A stretch of 64,000 bases of DNA from Tilletia caries (lineage: Eukaryota > Basidiomycota > Exobasidiomycetes > Tilletiales > Tilletiaceae): assembly GCA_032718865.1 (NCBI GenBank), contig JALUTQ010000037.1, positions 186,001-250,000 on the forward strand. Direction: 5' to 3'. Position numbers and translations under genes: made by a program. The stretch's first letter is position 1, and every line of letters begins with the position of its first letter. Of the stretch, positions 9,282 to 21,120 are shown piece by piece. Below the pieces are notes generated by a model that had not been told where the DNA came from, made no database searches, and saw nothing but the letters and a program-made list of their open reading frames with translations.

Positions 9282-10690
9282 TTACCCGCAGTCGCAAGAC
9301 CCCACATCGGTGGGGCTGGCGGGTAACTTCACTACGTACTGAGTGCTGCTGGCAGACGTGACACAGCCCGAGGTGTTGTCGCTGCTTACGGCACTCATGC
9401 GGCGTGCGTCCTGGATGATGGCTTGCAGGCGTTTGTATTGAATTGGCACGATAGGCGAGCCGCAGTTGATTGCCTCAATACTTCGGGAGAAGTATTTCTC
9501 CATTTGGTGCCTGTATATGTGGTCCATGCACTTGAGCGGCGCTAGCTCGCGTGGCGCGTGCCTCAAGTAGCTAAGGTTGTCCCCGGAGTTGACGCGGAGC
9601 TGGGGTTTTGCGGACTCCGCACTCCTCCGACGGAGGGCTCCGCCGGAGGCGGACCGCGGAACCCACTTTTGAGACATTTTTGATCTTAAAAAAGCACGGA
9701 GTCCGCCTGGAGGACTCCGCCGGAATTTACGCGGAGCACGGACCCCAGTCCTGGGCCCACTGGCCAAAAGTGCGGAGCACGGAGCCGTCAAAATGATGTG
9801 ACAATTCCGGCGGAATTTCCGTGGAATTCCGACGGAGCTGTGAGGTCACATGATAATCGAAAATAGGGGGTCACGTGACCTCATTTTGGGTGCGCTCCGC
9901 CGGAATTCCGAGAAAACAGTCATCGTCGGGACCCGCTCAGGGGATAAGACAGGCATCATCATCCGTTGAGAGCTTCAAAATAGCACTGGAGTCAATACCG
10001 CAACAATGTCGGACGGTGAACTTATAGCTCTGATTGTATTAGAGTCATTCTGAGGGCAACTTAGACCACCACTGCGCTCCGACGGAATTCCGCGGAATTT
10101 CGAGCTCCGCATACACGGAGCACGGAGGAGCATTATGAAAACGCACAGAAAAAATGCGGAGCGCGGAGCTGGGATTTCAACTTTTGCATAATTCCGTCGG
10201 AACGCGGAGCTGGTTTTTTTCAGCTCTGTCTTAGTCTGCGGAGGCGGAGCTCGCCTCAAAAAGTCAAAATTCCGGCGGAATTTGGAAGTGCGGAGGCGGA
10301 GCCCTCCGCGTTACTCCGGGGACAACCTTACAAGTAGCATTGCATTGGTAATCTCCACTAGGTTGGATGTGACGTGTCCGAACCGCCGGCCTACGACCGC
10401 GTGTGTGGCTCACTTAGACGCATCGATGCCACGCAGGTAATCCGCTGCATCCTTGTCGAGCTCCGCCAAACGATCCATGTGTCCCTGAAACAGTGGCTTC
10501 GTTGGCGCATATACCATATTCCAGAAGAGGCGTACTGCCGCGGCAGAGTAGCGATGATCCTTTACATTCTTGGCGATGTGAAAGCAGCAGTAGGCCGAGT
10601 GGGCTGATGGGAGAACCAGTTGGATTGCGTTTACATGAGTCGATTTGCGGTAACCTGTCGTCAGGCCGCCGATGTGTTTGGACATAGTGC
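9282..10690 (-). pseudogene. MULE (Mutator-like) transposase relic split by a TIR element
   Basis: On the minus strand, 10,690-10,340 encodes the end of a MULE transposase domain (CCFHIAKNV, then a segment reading RRFGHVTSNLVE after a stop and a frameshift). Beyond the TIR element, 9,571-9,282 continues with HIYRHQMEKYFSRS and ends at a SWIM-type zinc-finger start (CDCG). The element at 9,572-10,330 with its CAAGTAGC duplication interrupts the frame exactly between the two parts. The catalytic DDE N-terminal part is missing. It could have served a MULE-type MITE such as 51,878-52,398, but that is speculation. Confidence 0.72.
9572..10330. mobile_element. Intact family-A hAT-like MITE with 8-bp target duplication
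   Basis: The 759-bp element begins TAAGGTTGTCCCCGGAGT and ends ACTCCGGGGACAACCTTA, a perfect 18-bp inverted repeat. Direct duplications CAAGTAGC lie at 9564-9571 and 10331-10338. There is no coding capacity. The outer thirds are packed with CTCCG/CGGAG and TTCCG/CGGAA motifs in both orientations, and the centre holds GTCACATGA and GTCACGTGAC (about 9,843-9,880). It interrupts the MULE relic. It is the reference copy for recognising the interrupted element at 1,324-4,743 and the fragment at 62,578. Confidence 0.93.
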
Positions 10691-11076
10691 TACCTGTAAC
10701 ACGGTCACTTCAGGACTCACTTCGGTACTAACTTCGGCCTTAGCACGGACCTCCACTCCGGACTTAGTTCTCGGACGTCGGCTCTAAAATCTTAACTCCT
10801 GATCACGCCATCTACGCCACCTCCACCTCGGCTTTCGGCCGTCCCAACATCACGCCACTTTCACTATCTGATTTCTTGGCTTCGGCATTCTCTCTCTTGA
10901 CTCTCCTCCTTCTCTGCTTCCTCTCTCCTCGTGCCCACGTTCCCTCTTTCTCCGCCTCCGCTTTCTCTCTCCGCTCCTTCGCTCCTCTTCCTCGCTAACT
11001 TACCCTCAAAGGTATATAAGCAGCCCCATTCTCTGCCAGATCCTGTACTTAGCTCTTTACCCTTACCACCAGTTCT
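10691..11076. other. Gene-free stretch with a TATA-type promoter-like box
   Basis: Pyrimidine-rich non-coding sequence with GTATATAAGCAGC at about 11,012, similar to the box at about 5,861. It probably derives from a retrotransposon LTR or leader. No frame with family resemblance was seen. Confidence 0.35.
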
Positions 11077-11764
11077 CAAGGCTCGGCAACTTACCAACTT
11101 ACCTAACTGCAACTGCGGGTAATTTAACTTAATCTAGTTAAACTGTGACTAAACTGCGAGCGGCGGAGCCTCCGGAAAAATTAGGTCAACTTAAACTGTA
11201 TGGGCCCGGACACGGTAACTTATAGTCACTAGAAGTTGCCGTTCGCAAGCCGAAGATTTGACCCAACTTACAGTTACTCACAGCTACTTACCGTGCGAAC
11301 TTATAGCTACTTATAGTTACTTACAGTTACATAAAGTTACTCACAGTGTGCGCAGTAACTAATCACAACTATAGCAGTCAACTATTAATAACTGTATTCA
11401 GTAACTAAAAATAACTGGAACAATTAACTATTAACAACTGTGCCCACAGTTACTAATAATAACTGTAACAAGTAACTCAAAATAACTAAAAAGCATGAGT
11501 CTTTGGAGGTAGTCAAGAGAGGATACATGTACGAGCGGGCTCGGAGGCGGCAAAGTACGTGCCTAAAGGCAAACTGGAATAGTACCAGACATCTTGAGGT
11601 AGATACCGCGTGAATTGGGTGACTGAGACGAGATTAAGTTACTATAAATAACTGTAAGTAACGTATAGTGACAGGCGCAAAATTAAGTTAACTGTAATGA
11701 TAGTAAGTGGCTAAACTGTGACTAAACTAAACTGCGGGCGCCGGCGCCGGGTTCCAACTGCTAA
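11077..11764. mobile_element. TIR-element fragment (CAAGGCTCGGC family) with AGTTACT/AACTGTAAC arrays
   Basis: It starts CAAGGCTCGGCAACTTACC, the same end as the elements at 12,181 and 22,270. The interior is dominated by AGTTAC, AACTGT and TATAGTTAC motifs in both orientations. The opposite terminus was not found: the sequence passes into the hAT relic at about 11,765. It is therefore a one-ended fragment, or its right end has decayed. Non-coding. Confidence 0.6.
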
Positions 11765-12180
11765 TCTCCGACGCACCCTCACCGGCCACCGCTCAATGGT
11801 GCCGAATCTTCACCAGCTTCTCCTCCAGAACGGTCAAGGAAGGCTTCTATTGAATCTATGATGCCCAAAAGAAAGATGCAAATGATCAGAGTAGTCGTTG
11901 GATCGTCGAACTTGAGGGAGATGAGTCACTTAGCAGCGCCCAGCGGAGGAAGAGATCTGGGCGCTGGACCTTTTTTTCGCACCGGCAACCTCGGTGGATG
12001 TCGAGCGGCTTTTCTCAAAGGCTGGGCACCATATTCCATATCACACCACTTCGTCACCGACTGAAGGTGGTCAAACTGGGACGAGTAGTTTCGAGGAATC
12101 GGCGGCTACGGCAGGACCCTCAAAGCATATACGGACGAATGCTGACGAGACCGAAATATGAACGAGTGCCGAGTGGGGAT
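11765..12180 (+). pseudogene. hAT transposase relic, left half (host of the 10-kb insertion)
   Basis: The segment is the reverse-complement counterpart of about 3,700-4,145. One frame reads PAEEEIWALDLFFAPATSVD and then VERLFSKAGHH, the conserved C-terminal dimerisation region of hAT transposases. Stops and shifts lie on either side. Collinearity with the 3.7-kb copy breaks at 12,180 and resumes in the same orientation at 22,271, so the element 12,181-22,270 was inserted into this relic. Confidence 0.8.
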
Positions 12181-12436
12181 CAAGGCTCGGCAAGCTACTA
12201 GAGTTACCACTTTTCTGCGAAATAGTATAGTCAAGTTATAGTGAGTGGTCACCTCGGCGGGAAATAGTATAGTCAAGTGAGAAATAGCTACTATAAAAAC
12301 TAATAGTTACTATTTCAGCCATGCAAAATTTTGATTGGCTTTTCGCTGAAATAGCCACTATAGTTACTTCCAGCAGCTACCTGTGACTGGTTCAGCACGA
12401 AGTGAGATCGACATAGTCACTATACAAGGATAAAGG

Positions 12437-12459
12437 ACGGCCGCCCTGCGGGCGCCCGT
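12437..12459 (-). other. Helitron 3'-terminal hairpin
   Basis: Arms ACGGCCGCCC and GGGCGCCCGT flank a TGC loop; nine of ten positions pair. It lies 12 nt inside the 3' terminus, the usual spacing of the Helitron termination hairpin. Confidence 0.8.
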
Positions 12460-12756
12460 ATGATCGCGATTGGGTTGAGTAATCAGCAAATCAAACGGAT
12501 ATTAATGTGATACCGCTGTTGCAATCACACGGTTCAAGTCTCAAGCACACTACACGGTGTTTATCACGGAGGAGAGAGAGAGGAGAAGATACAGATTTAT
12601 GAGGCGAGATAGATGTATCATGTACTGCAGGTCTGCAGGCTTGGAGCGGAGCGGGCGAGGCCGCGTTGGGGCGGAGTGCGGCCGTGCGGACGCACAGGCG
12701 TCATGGTTCTTGTTGGACGCATGATTGGGGTATTGAGAAGGACGTGAGTTGTCATG

Positions 12757-12763
12757 TATAAAG
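12757..12763 (+). promoter_or_regulatory. TATA box of the Helitron-borne gene
   Basis: TATAAAG lies 80 bp upstream of the ATG at 12,843, a plausible core promoter. It suggests the gene has its own plus-strand transcript, convergent with Rep-helicase. Confidence 0.5.
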
Positions 12764-12842
12764 AGCGGGGTGGGGATGCTGTTGCTGTTTGCATCTGAAC
12801 TTCAACCGCGTCTTTCTGCAGTTTTCAGGTCCATCCTCGAAG

Positions 12843-14694
12843 ATGACTACTACTGTATCAACATATACATCGTGGGCAGAGATGGTTCATGTGTTCCCGG
12901 TGGAGGACATTAACAATCTAGAGATACGGGACAAAGTCGGCTTTGTGCGGATCGAATCACTTGGTCGGCTGGCGTCCGGCGACGCGGGCCATGTCGCGCT
13001 CAAGGGCTGGTGGAGGGACGAACCGCCATCGCGGGGAACGCTGGTAACGGGCATTTTCTTGGTGGCAACGCCTTCTACCGGCGTCGAGCTTACATATGAT
13101 CGCTCTCAAGTCGCGGTCGCACCCGGGGATCCGGAAGAGGAGGAGCAATACCTGGACAAACACTTCTCGAATCTGCCAATGCAGATCCACGCTTTCGGCT
13201 TGGTCACATCAGCAACGGCATCAAGTTTCACGATTAAAGGGCAAACGTTTGTGGTGAGTAGATGACGGTGCGGGATGGGGTAAGCTGAAGGAATTGATGT
13301 TTGCTAACGATGCTTCTTTGATTAGATCGAAGAGAAGAAGAAGTTCGAGGTTACTTTCCTCGTCGATGGCACGGACACAGGCTTCGACATCCCGAAGGTG
13401 GGATCATACGCTGGAGCGCTCGGAACGGTCACTTCCACCACCAACGGCTTGACGGCACGCCTTGACCGTCTTCAAGATAATGTTCCGCATAAGCGCGCGG
13501 GATCCGTATCTTCGCGCAGCAGTTCATCGAGCGGCAAGAAGTGGTCCAGCGCGTGGAAGGCAGGCAGTCCGTCAAAGGCCGTTGCAGGCAACGGGACTTC
13601 CGCTGAAAAGAGCACTGTGGCGACAGTGGGTGGAGCGAAGGAGGAAACGAAGGTTGGAACGGCGTCCAAAGGATCGGCACTCTCCAGTCGAAACAGTTTC
13701 AACATTTCAACGCATCGGTTTATGGTGTTGGACGTGAAGACCGTAGATGCAAACGTTCGAGTCACCGGACGCACCGTCACGACGCAGGAGGATCCGCTGG
13801 ACTTCCGCATGACGTGGCCGGTGGCAGAGGCGCCCATGGTGCTGGGAATCTACACGATGACGGTGCAGGTGGGCATCGACAACGACGGACTCGTGTTCGA
13901 AGCAATCAACGGCCGGATCGAGCTTCGGCCGGGAACGTTGGGATCGGACACGTACATGGAGGAACAGCTCTGCTCGTTGCCGTGGCGGGTACGCGTTGCA
14001 GGACGGGTTACAGCATCCAAGGATCGTACCTTCACGATGGAGAGCTGCGTTGATATTGTAAGTGCAGCGATGGATTGTGTCGTGGGTGATGTCTGTGCTG
14101 ACGTTCACGTTTCGTTGACAGGTCGGTCAGCAGACGATTGTTGTCAGTCGTTGGCTAGTTCCTGACGGAAAGAAGTCGAAACGTTGGGTGAACTACAAAC
14201 CGGTCGATGTGAACGACTTCATCAGCGCCCGCGGGGCGGTGCAGACCTTGCACAACGATGACGAAGGATACATACTCACTGTGGCGATGGAGGAGCTGCA
14301 GAACAGCGTCCGTGACGGCGGTCAGTCGGAGGTTTTGTCTTCTGGCGCGAGCTCAAGCAAGGCTTCAAAGAAGATCTGGATGGCGCCTTCGAAGTCTGTG
14401 CAGGCTACATCAACATCGACATCGGAGGGATCGACCTCCAACTTGGGCTCAAGCGGTCGATTCAAGACGACTGCGCAAGCATCCTCCTCGGGCTCTGTGT
14501 CCGTACGTTCGAGGGTCGGAGACGCTGCCACAATCACAGCAGAGAGTCCGTTCGATGGCGTCTTGACGGAAGGAGCCTTCGCCGAGGTGATGAGCGCGCG
14601 AAATCGCAGACAGGCGGAGGACGACGAAGGAGAAGCGCGGAAGCGAGTACGATTCAGCGAGGGAGCGGAGGCTGACGACGCCAGCACGACCTGA
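12843..14694 (+). CDS. Helitron-borne 571-aa protein with two related beta-rich (OB-like?) domains
   Basis: Three exons (12,843-13,253; 13,326-14,057; 14,122-14,694) join in frame across GT...AG introns of 72 and 64 nt to give 571 residues. I recognise no named family. Residues about 30-150 and 220-340 look like diverged copies of one domain: each has alternating hydrophobic strands, an acidic EEQYLDKHF or YMEEQLCSL segment, then an Aromatic-x-G-x-V-T turn and an FTI/FTM strand. A Ser/Gly/Lys-rich linker separates them and a charged Ser-rich tail follows, with KKIW and RKRVRF basic patches. The pattern suggests single-strand-DNA-binding OB folds. Plant and animal Helitrons often carry RPA-like genes, so an accessory role in rolling-circle transposition is attractive but unproven. 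The frame is intact, unlike many relics here. Confidence 0.72.
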
Positions 14695-15049
14695 ATGCAG
14701 TACGCCACGCCGACCAAAATGATTCCGCATCACGGACACCGATTGCTCGAATGGACGATCTCTCCCAGCTGGGTTGGTGCTGTGATTGAAGGTCTCCCAA
14801 TGATGGACAACGATTGCTCGAATGGACGACCCATGAACGTTGTGATTCTTTCCTTCCAGAACTCAGCTCTGTGCCTACTGTTTCTGCAAGCTGCAATGGA
14901 CACTCAAATGCTGAGACGTAATGAGGATGTGGTGTCTAGCTGGTGACGGGTATGCTTACAATCTTATGAGTTATGGTTCTGATCTGTGAAAAAGGCTACA
15001 GGTGGAAAGAAGTGGGAAAAGGGAGATGGTACATTTGATCATCAGCCGG
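14695..15049. other. Convergent intergenic spacer inside the Helitron
   Basis: This 355-bp spacer separates the ends of the two convergent Helitron genes. It contains a direct repeat of GACAACGATTGCTCGAATGG-like sequence (about 14,740 and 14,810). No coding signal. Confidence 0.4.
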
Positions 15050-18000
15050 TCACGGAGCTGCGGTATTGGTGTGAGCAAGGGCAGCTTTTAGCACGATGTT
15101 CGGAGTGGCAGTGTGCCCCTTTGGAAGAAGGCATCGAACTGTGGAAGGGTCGGTTGTTCTGGACAATGCAACGTATAATTGTCCATGAGCGAAGGCAGGG
15201 TATCGAAGGTCGATGCCTACTCGGTGGATAGATTGTCCTTGGCTCTTATTGATCGTCATCGCAAAGCACAACTTGAGAGGATACTGAAGGCGATCGAGAA
15301 TGAAAGGAAGTACGCCGTCTCCACTTCTGTTCCGAATGCGGGGGATGAAGACCGATTTGCCTTTGTGCTTGGATGCGCCGGTCAAAATCTTGGCTTCCAT
15401 AACCTTGTTGCCGATGTGGGTGAGCAACAGTCGGGTACCGTTGCAGAGCCCATGAGAAGGGTCCAAGTTTCGAAGGAGCATTACTGGAGTTCCTACCTTT
15501 ACAGCCAGCTGATGTGGTGGCATTCCAGATGGGTTGATGGTGGCCAACGTCTCCGGGGGGGAAGCCAGGATGTGAGTCGCCGTCGGGAGTGAGAGCTCTG
15601 TCGGCGCTGTGTACGACTTTGACTTGCCCAGAGATCATTCCGAGCACATGTGTGTTTGTGTCGTCAACATCAATGTTGCGCGCATGGAGGATGGCACGCC
15701 GGCTCCAGTACCGCTCTCGATCTTCTGCTGTAGTTGCGTGGTCACCGTATACAGCGTTGATCAGCTTCGTTGGCTCGTCGTCGTTGATTCGGAGCCACTC
15801 TGGGATACCGATGTTCTTGTACTCGTCCGATTCCTGAGTACCGTTTCCGACATGCATAACCCATTCGTTGTACGCGGTGAGGAATGCCTGTGTCTGAGGC
15901 GAGACCAATTGGTTGTTGGCCAGTACTCTTTGGTTGACGGTAAGCCGTAAGATCTTTATGGATGCCCAGAACGCCGATTTGTGCAAGCAGGCGGCAAGGA
16001 CGTCGGCGTCGGAGGCGCCTCGAATGATCGGGAGAGTCTGTCTCCAGTCTCCGGAGAAGAGCATTATGATGCCGCCAAAGGGAGACTGATCTTGGCGAAT
16101 GTCTTTCAACAACCGATCGACTGCCTCTACGACGTGGCGGTGTTGCATCGGCGCCTCGTCCCAGATAATGAGTTTCGCCTGCCGCAGAAGTGCCGCATCT
16201 CCAGACTGAGCTCTGATGGAGCGGATGGAGTCGCTATGAATGGTGAACGGGATCTTGAATCGATTGTGAGCGGTTCGTCCTCCTTCGAGCATCAAGGCCG
16301 CAATTCCAGAAGAAGCTATGGCGAGCGCCACTTGTTCATGTCCGCGGACGTGGGAAAGGATTGCGTTCTCGACGTATGTCTTGCCTGACCCGCCAGGACC
16401 GTCGAGGAAGAAGACTGCGGGTGTCTCCGTTTGGATAGCGGTGGTGATCTCGTTGAAGACGGTCCGTTGTTCTTCGTTCAGGGAACTGTATGCTTGCTGT
16501 GCAAATGCCAACTGTGCGACGCGATCGTATGAGAGCTCGTCTTGCACCACAGAAGGAAGGTCATTGATATCCGCTGAAAACTCCGGGTCGGATGGGAGAA
16601 CAGGAAAGCCGGTGAAGTCGAAGGTGGGTTGGATCTTGAGCATGGTCTCCCTGATGAGAGCCCGCGATAAGGAAAGGATGCGCTCGTTTGACGGGTTTGA
16701 AATTCCTCGACGGAGCAGTCGTCTCCGGCAATCGTCCGCCAACGCCACGTGATGATGGTCGTACAATGATTGGATATCTTGAACCTCGTGATTCAAGACG
16801 ATGGTGGAAAAGAGGTGTCGAAGAGCGGATCCGGTCTGAATCTGTGATGCTTCCTCGAGGCAGTGATGCCACTCTTGATCATCTGCAATGAGACCGCGGG
16901 CCGCACAGGCCTCTCGAAAAGTGTTGTACTGAACCCCCTCGAACGTGCGAAGGTCTGCGAACGATTTGGGACAGGTGACAATGTGGAGTAGACGTCGGAG
17001 ATAGTATTTTTCCCCACTGGAGAAGGGGGCGTAGTAGATGCGACCTACTTGTCCCTGTGCACGGGCTTGCGAACGACGCTTCCACTGTTTTGATCGAGAG
17101 TCCCAAGTGTACCGAGCGGGAACTGTTGCGTACGTGAGGTCTGCAGTTGCGACGAGGTCGCTGCTGCACAATGCAAAAGAGGCGAGCAGCTTGGAGTTGT
17201 CTTGCGCGGATTCCAGGCGGTTGAGGGCGTCACCTTCGTTGTCCGGGTCGAAGACGACGCGATGTTGCCCCTCGAGGTGGATGTCCAGTGCGTGTACACT
17301 CGGATAAAGACCATGTAGCTGACAATTCAAGATACGACCAACAGCTGTTCAAAGTAGAGGGCAGAAGCGGGTTAAGGATGTTGTGTGCATCGGCACTTTA
17401 CACGAAAAGACTGACCTTCGCAAGGAGATACATAGCGAGCTTTCAGATAGTCTGTAATCTCGTCGATGGTAGCGTTGTCATCAGCATCGGTGGTGATCGT
17501 GACCTGGTCTGGGCCTTTGAAAATGTATTTGTACAAATATTTGACCGCACTGATTGCGGTACAGACCTCCACGTTGATGTGGCAATCGAACGTTCGTAAG
17601 AGAAAGGGATTATATGGTATGACCCAAGAAGAGTCAATGGTGACTGTTTGTCCGCCAGCGATGCGCTTCTGTGCAGTAGCGCCGTCTGGTCGTCGACGGT
17701 ACTCGGGGTATCCGTCTACGTCTGCAACAGTTGCCGCACGAACAGGTCGAGGATACCGCCGAGAACATTGTCCCGGCATCGTCGGATTCTGCATGCACGG
17801 TTGATTCGCTGTGCACGGGCCGTGAATCATGTGCGTGAGAACGGCTGTGTGCAGTTCCGGTTCTTGGATGGGATCTGGTAGTTCGGCGCAGACGGCGGAG
17901 TCGATTGCCCTCGCTGAGTTGAGCTTGTCGCGATCCTTGAGGAACAGTAGAAGATGGACATGTGGCAGGCCCCGTTTCTGAAATTCGACCGAGTAGCAGT

Positions 18001-19569
18001 GGGCAGCGACCTCACCCATGACATGTTGCTTGGTGGTGAGGAAGAGAAGGTGGTCGAGTTTGAGCCAAAAGACTCGAGACACCAAGTCCGGCCTATCGGA
18101 TGCCGTTTGCCCGGGATACAGCTCGTCTTGAATCTCCCGCCAATGGACATTGGTGGTCATCGTGATAAACAAATCTGGGCCACCGTATTCTCGTGAGAGC
18201 GCAATCGCGTCGTGGTACCTCGCTTGCCACCACCGCGGCCCCCCGGTGAAGCTTGCCGCAAGGATGGTCCTCTTCCCGACCGAGTTGAGGTCTCGACCGG
18301 TGATCAGAGCATCTTGAAGGTCAGCGTATTCCTCTGCACGGAGTGTGTCTTGATTGTTCCGCTGCCATTGGACCCGGTCCTGCTCGATTATGGTCCACGC
18401 GTCGACGACGTACTCTTGAAAAAGGTTGCGACCGTGAAGTAAGGTGGAGAACTGGCCGTGATCATGCAAATGGAAAGCGTGGAACATTTCCAGCGTCACC
18501 TTGTGTGTGCCGCCGCGTCCACGACTCTCGGCCACTGTAGCAGATCACAGATGATGGGATATCAGAAGACCTGCTTTCAGAATAGGAAAAGGGTTATGTA
18601 GGGACACATACCTTGAGGCATTGAAAGCGCTGCGCGGGCGACATTCTGGTCGGGATCGAAAATGGCTCGAGGAGTTTCTATGCCGAGCGGGATGTATGGA
18701 TACCATCCAAAGTGGCCGTACGGGATAAGCAGAGGAAATCGTAAGGGAAGGAATGCCGGGTGGAGTTCTGAAACGCGTCGAAGAGGGCCTTCCTTGTAGT
18801 AGAAGATCAGGTCTCGTCCGTGGCTTGTGTTGTGCGCATCGTGCAATATGAGGGCTGCAACCTCGGAGGCTGTTGGACGGTTGTATGTGCGAGGGTCAGT
18901 TCCGCCTATACGACCTGGATCGATGATACGGATAGCGGTATCGTTTCCTTCTCGTTCGGCGGCGGAGAGCGTGTCGCTGGCGGAGCGCAAGAAAGAGGCG
19001 AAGGGACTGCATCTGTAGATCTCTTCCTGCACTCGTTTTATTGTCTCGATGTCCATGTCTTGACGGCGACTGGAGCCATGTAGACGAATGCCTGCTTCTG
19101 CTTGTGGGTCCGTCTGCACGAAATACGTCTGTGCGTAAGAAGGTCTGCCGTCTGGAGCCGGTGCAAGAGAACCCGCTTGGTGGTAGACTTGACCCTGGAT
19201 CTTGAAAGTGTACACGCCCATCTGTCCAGCAACTGTCATGTCCCGCCGGGCTCCGCCCATGGAGATGAAGGAGAACATGTTGTTGTAATCCCGGGTCGCA
19301 TTTTGAAATCGATTGGACAGGAGATCGGTGCCTTGATACAGCCGTTGAAGTCGCTCCGGTGCATCGAAGATTAAAGGAAGCTTGACCTTCCCTCGCGCGC
19401 AGCATGAGGAAAATACGGGCGCCGTCCGTGATCCGCTCACGCGCTCGTCGAGCCAGTGCCGTGCGAGACAGTGGTGGTGACCGCACCGGTATGCCATTGT
19501 TCCTAGATAGTGCGGTTGAAGCTGAAGGATGGGTCTTCTTGCTTTGAGATGAGAAGCTGGCAGAGGCAT
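15050..19569 (-). CDS. Helitron Rep-helicase with two introns and one frameshift
   Basis: The likely start is the ATG at 19,569 (MPLPASHLK), ahead of a Cys/His zinc-binding segment (CGHHHCLARHWLDERV, then CC). Intron 1 is 18,535-18,611 and intron 2 is 17,345-17,415; both restore collinearity with Helitron proteins. The Rep nuclease has the HUH motif LPHVHLLLF and the two-tyrosine motif YLYKYIFKG. The PIF1-type helicase has Walker A GPGGSGKT, a Walker B-like IIWDEAPM and C-terminal motifs up to YVALSRT. At a run of seven C (minus strand; plus 15,555-15,561) one extra base shifts the frame; the helicase then continues from about 15,547 to the stop at 15,050. Without that base the product would be nearly full length, about 1,400 residues. 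The shift is either a recent inactivating mutation or an assembly error. Confidence 0.88.
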
Positions 19570-19849
19570 TGTTGATCTGTGTTGGTTACCGGTGCAAAGC
19601 GAGAGGAAATTCAGCATGCACGGAATGAGCAAGGCTGGAAGCTGAACTGCTGAAGTATAGGGATACCGGACACGGCAAGATATATACGCACTGATGCAGA
19701 TAAGCCCGATAGAATATTGAGTTACTGACACCAAGGTTACTGACACCAAGTTCAGGGCTCCACGACCCACGTACCTGCCTGCCGTGTCCAACTCAGCGCG
19801 AAGGCGGGCTGCATGTATCATGTTATACAATCTCTAAAGCCCAGCGGGT

Positions 19850-21120
19850 TTCATGGGAGTACCGAAATGAGGCAAGTAGTTGGATTGGAGAGGGGGGGGG
19901 GTCCGTTGTCGCAGGGATCCGGTCATCGCAGCTTTACTTCAGAGCTCCACTGACCGTCAACCCATGCATTGCCAGGCTCTTCAATCTCGATATCACCTCG
20001 CTTGAGAACTCTTGCCCCTCCGATCCGGCAGCGCGTCTCCGGCCCACCCACATCCAATGGCTCCAGTACAGCTTCGGTTGCAACTACGGCAAGGATGTAC
20101 CGGAACCTCTTTCTCGAAGCAGAAAGCTCAGCACTCCCGCGCCCCTGCACACGACCGAAGCCCCAGCCATGTGTGACCACGACCACTCAGTCCCTCCGAT
20201 TGCGGAACTGAACGGAGACATCAGCTAAACACACATCGCCGTCGAGACTCGCACTGCACACGTCCCAGAGGGAAGACCTGCCGAGCGTGTCACACAGCGC
20301 ATGCGCTACTCCGACTTCCTCTCCAACGTATCCAAGTTCAACATGATCGAGCCCACCCTCCGTGTGAGTACGTCGCTTGCACCGAGATACCAGCACCCAA
20401 CTGACACAGGTCTCTCTACTCCTTTCCTTGCATTGCAGCGCCTGTAACGATGACGAGTGGCACGGATCTCTGTGTCGGGTGCCGGCAAACTCCTCGGCGA
20501 GCAGGCTGCTGTTGAACTCGACGATAACCAGTGTCCCTCTCCCGCAGCCCATACACCAGTTCACATCAACACCAGCATGGACGCATCCGCACACAGAACA
20601 AGCTGCCCACTGCTCAAACCTCATACTCAAGCGTCAAGGTATCCAGCACAGAGTGAGTCTCTCCCATGCAGAGAAGCACTTCTTCTAGCATGTTGATCTT
20701 GGCTTTCATTCTCGAGCATCCGTCCGTTACGACCGCACACGCAGACACCGTGAAGGACGGTCAGTGTCGCACATCCAAGCAGGCAGGAACGCATCAGACT
20801 ACCTCCTGCGCGTGCCCCAGTGTCGTTCGACCAGCAGACACATGCCAGTGAACACGGCCCCGCCTCCTTCGATTTCGAACCGCAACTGAATGCTGATGAG
20901 TCTCCAGTCTCCGGTGTCCGCGATCCCCATCCATCATCCCGCCCTCATCACCCACACCGGCCTGCCGACTAACATCCGACCTCTTCAGCTCGAGAGCAAT
21001 CACAATTCACGCCACGCTCAGTCGTCGATATCAATTCGGCAAGAAGCCTACTGCTTTTGGAGACGTTAGCAAGTACTCACCCTGCTTGAAAGCTGGTTGC
21101 CTGGCGCCTGCGATACGGTA
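19850..21120. other. Helitron 5' interior: possible captured gene debris
   Basis: This 1.3-kb stretch between Rep and the tRNA-like block has no intact gene. Plus-strand segments look exon-like: a frame from about 19,925 to 20,227 ending in a stop; a frame reading MRYSDFLSNVSKFNM (about 20,301) followed by a GTGAGT donor and a TTGCAG acceptor at about 20,439. The parts do not join into a recognisable protein. Host exon capture is common in Helitrons, but the donor is not identified. Confidence 0.35.

Noticed and set aside
11077..11764. AGTTACT array as a telomere or centromere-type tandem repeat
   Set aside because: No fixed period; motifs occur in both orientations and the block starts with the CAAGGCTCGGC transposon end.
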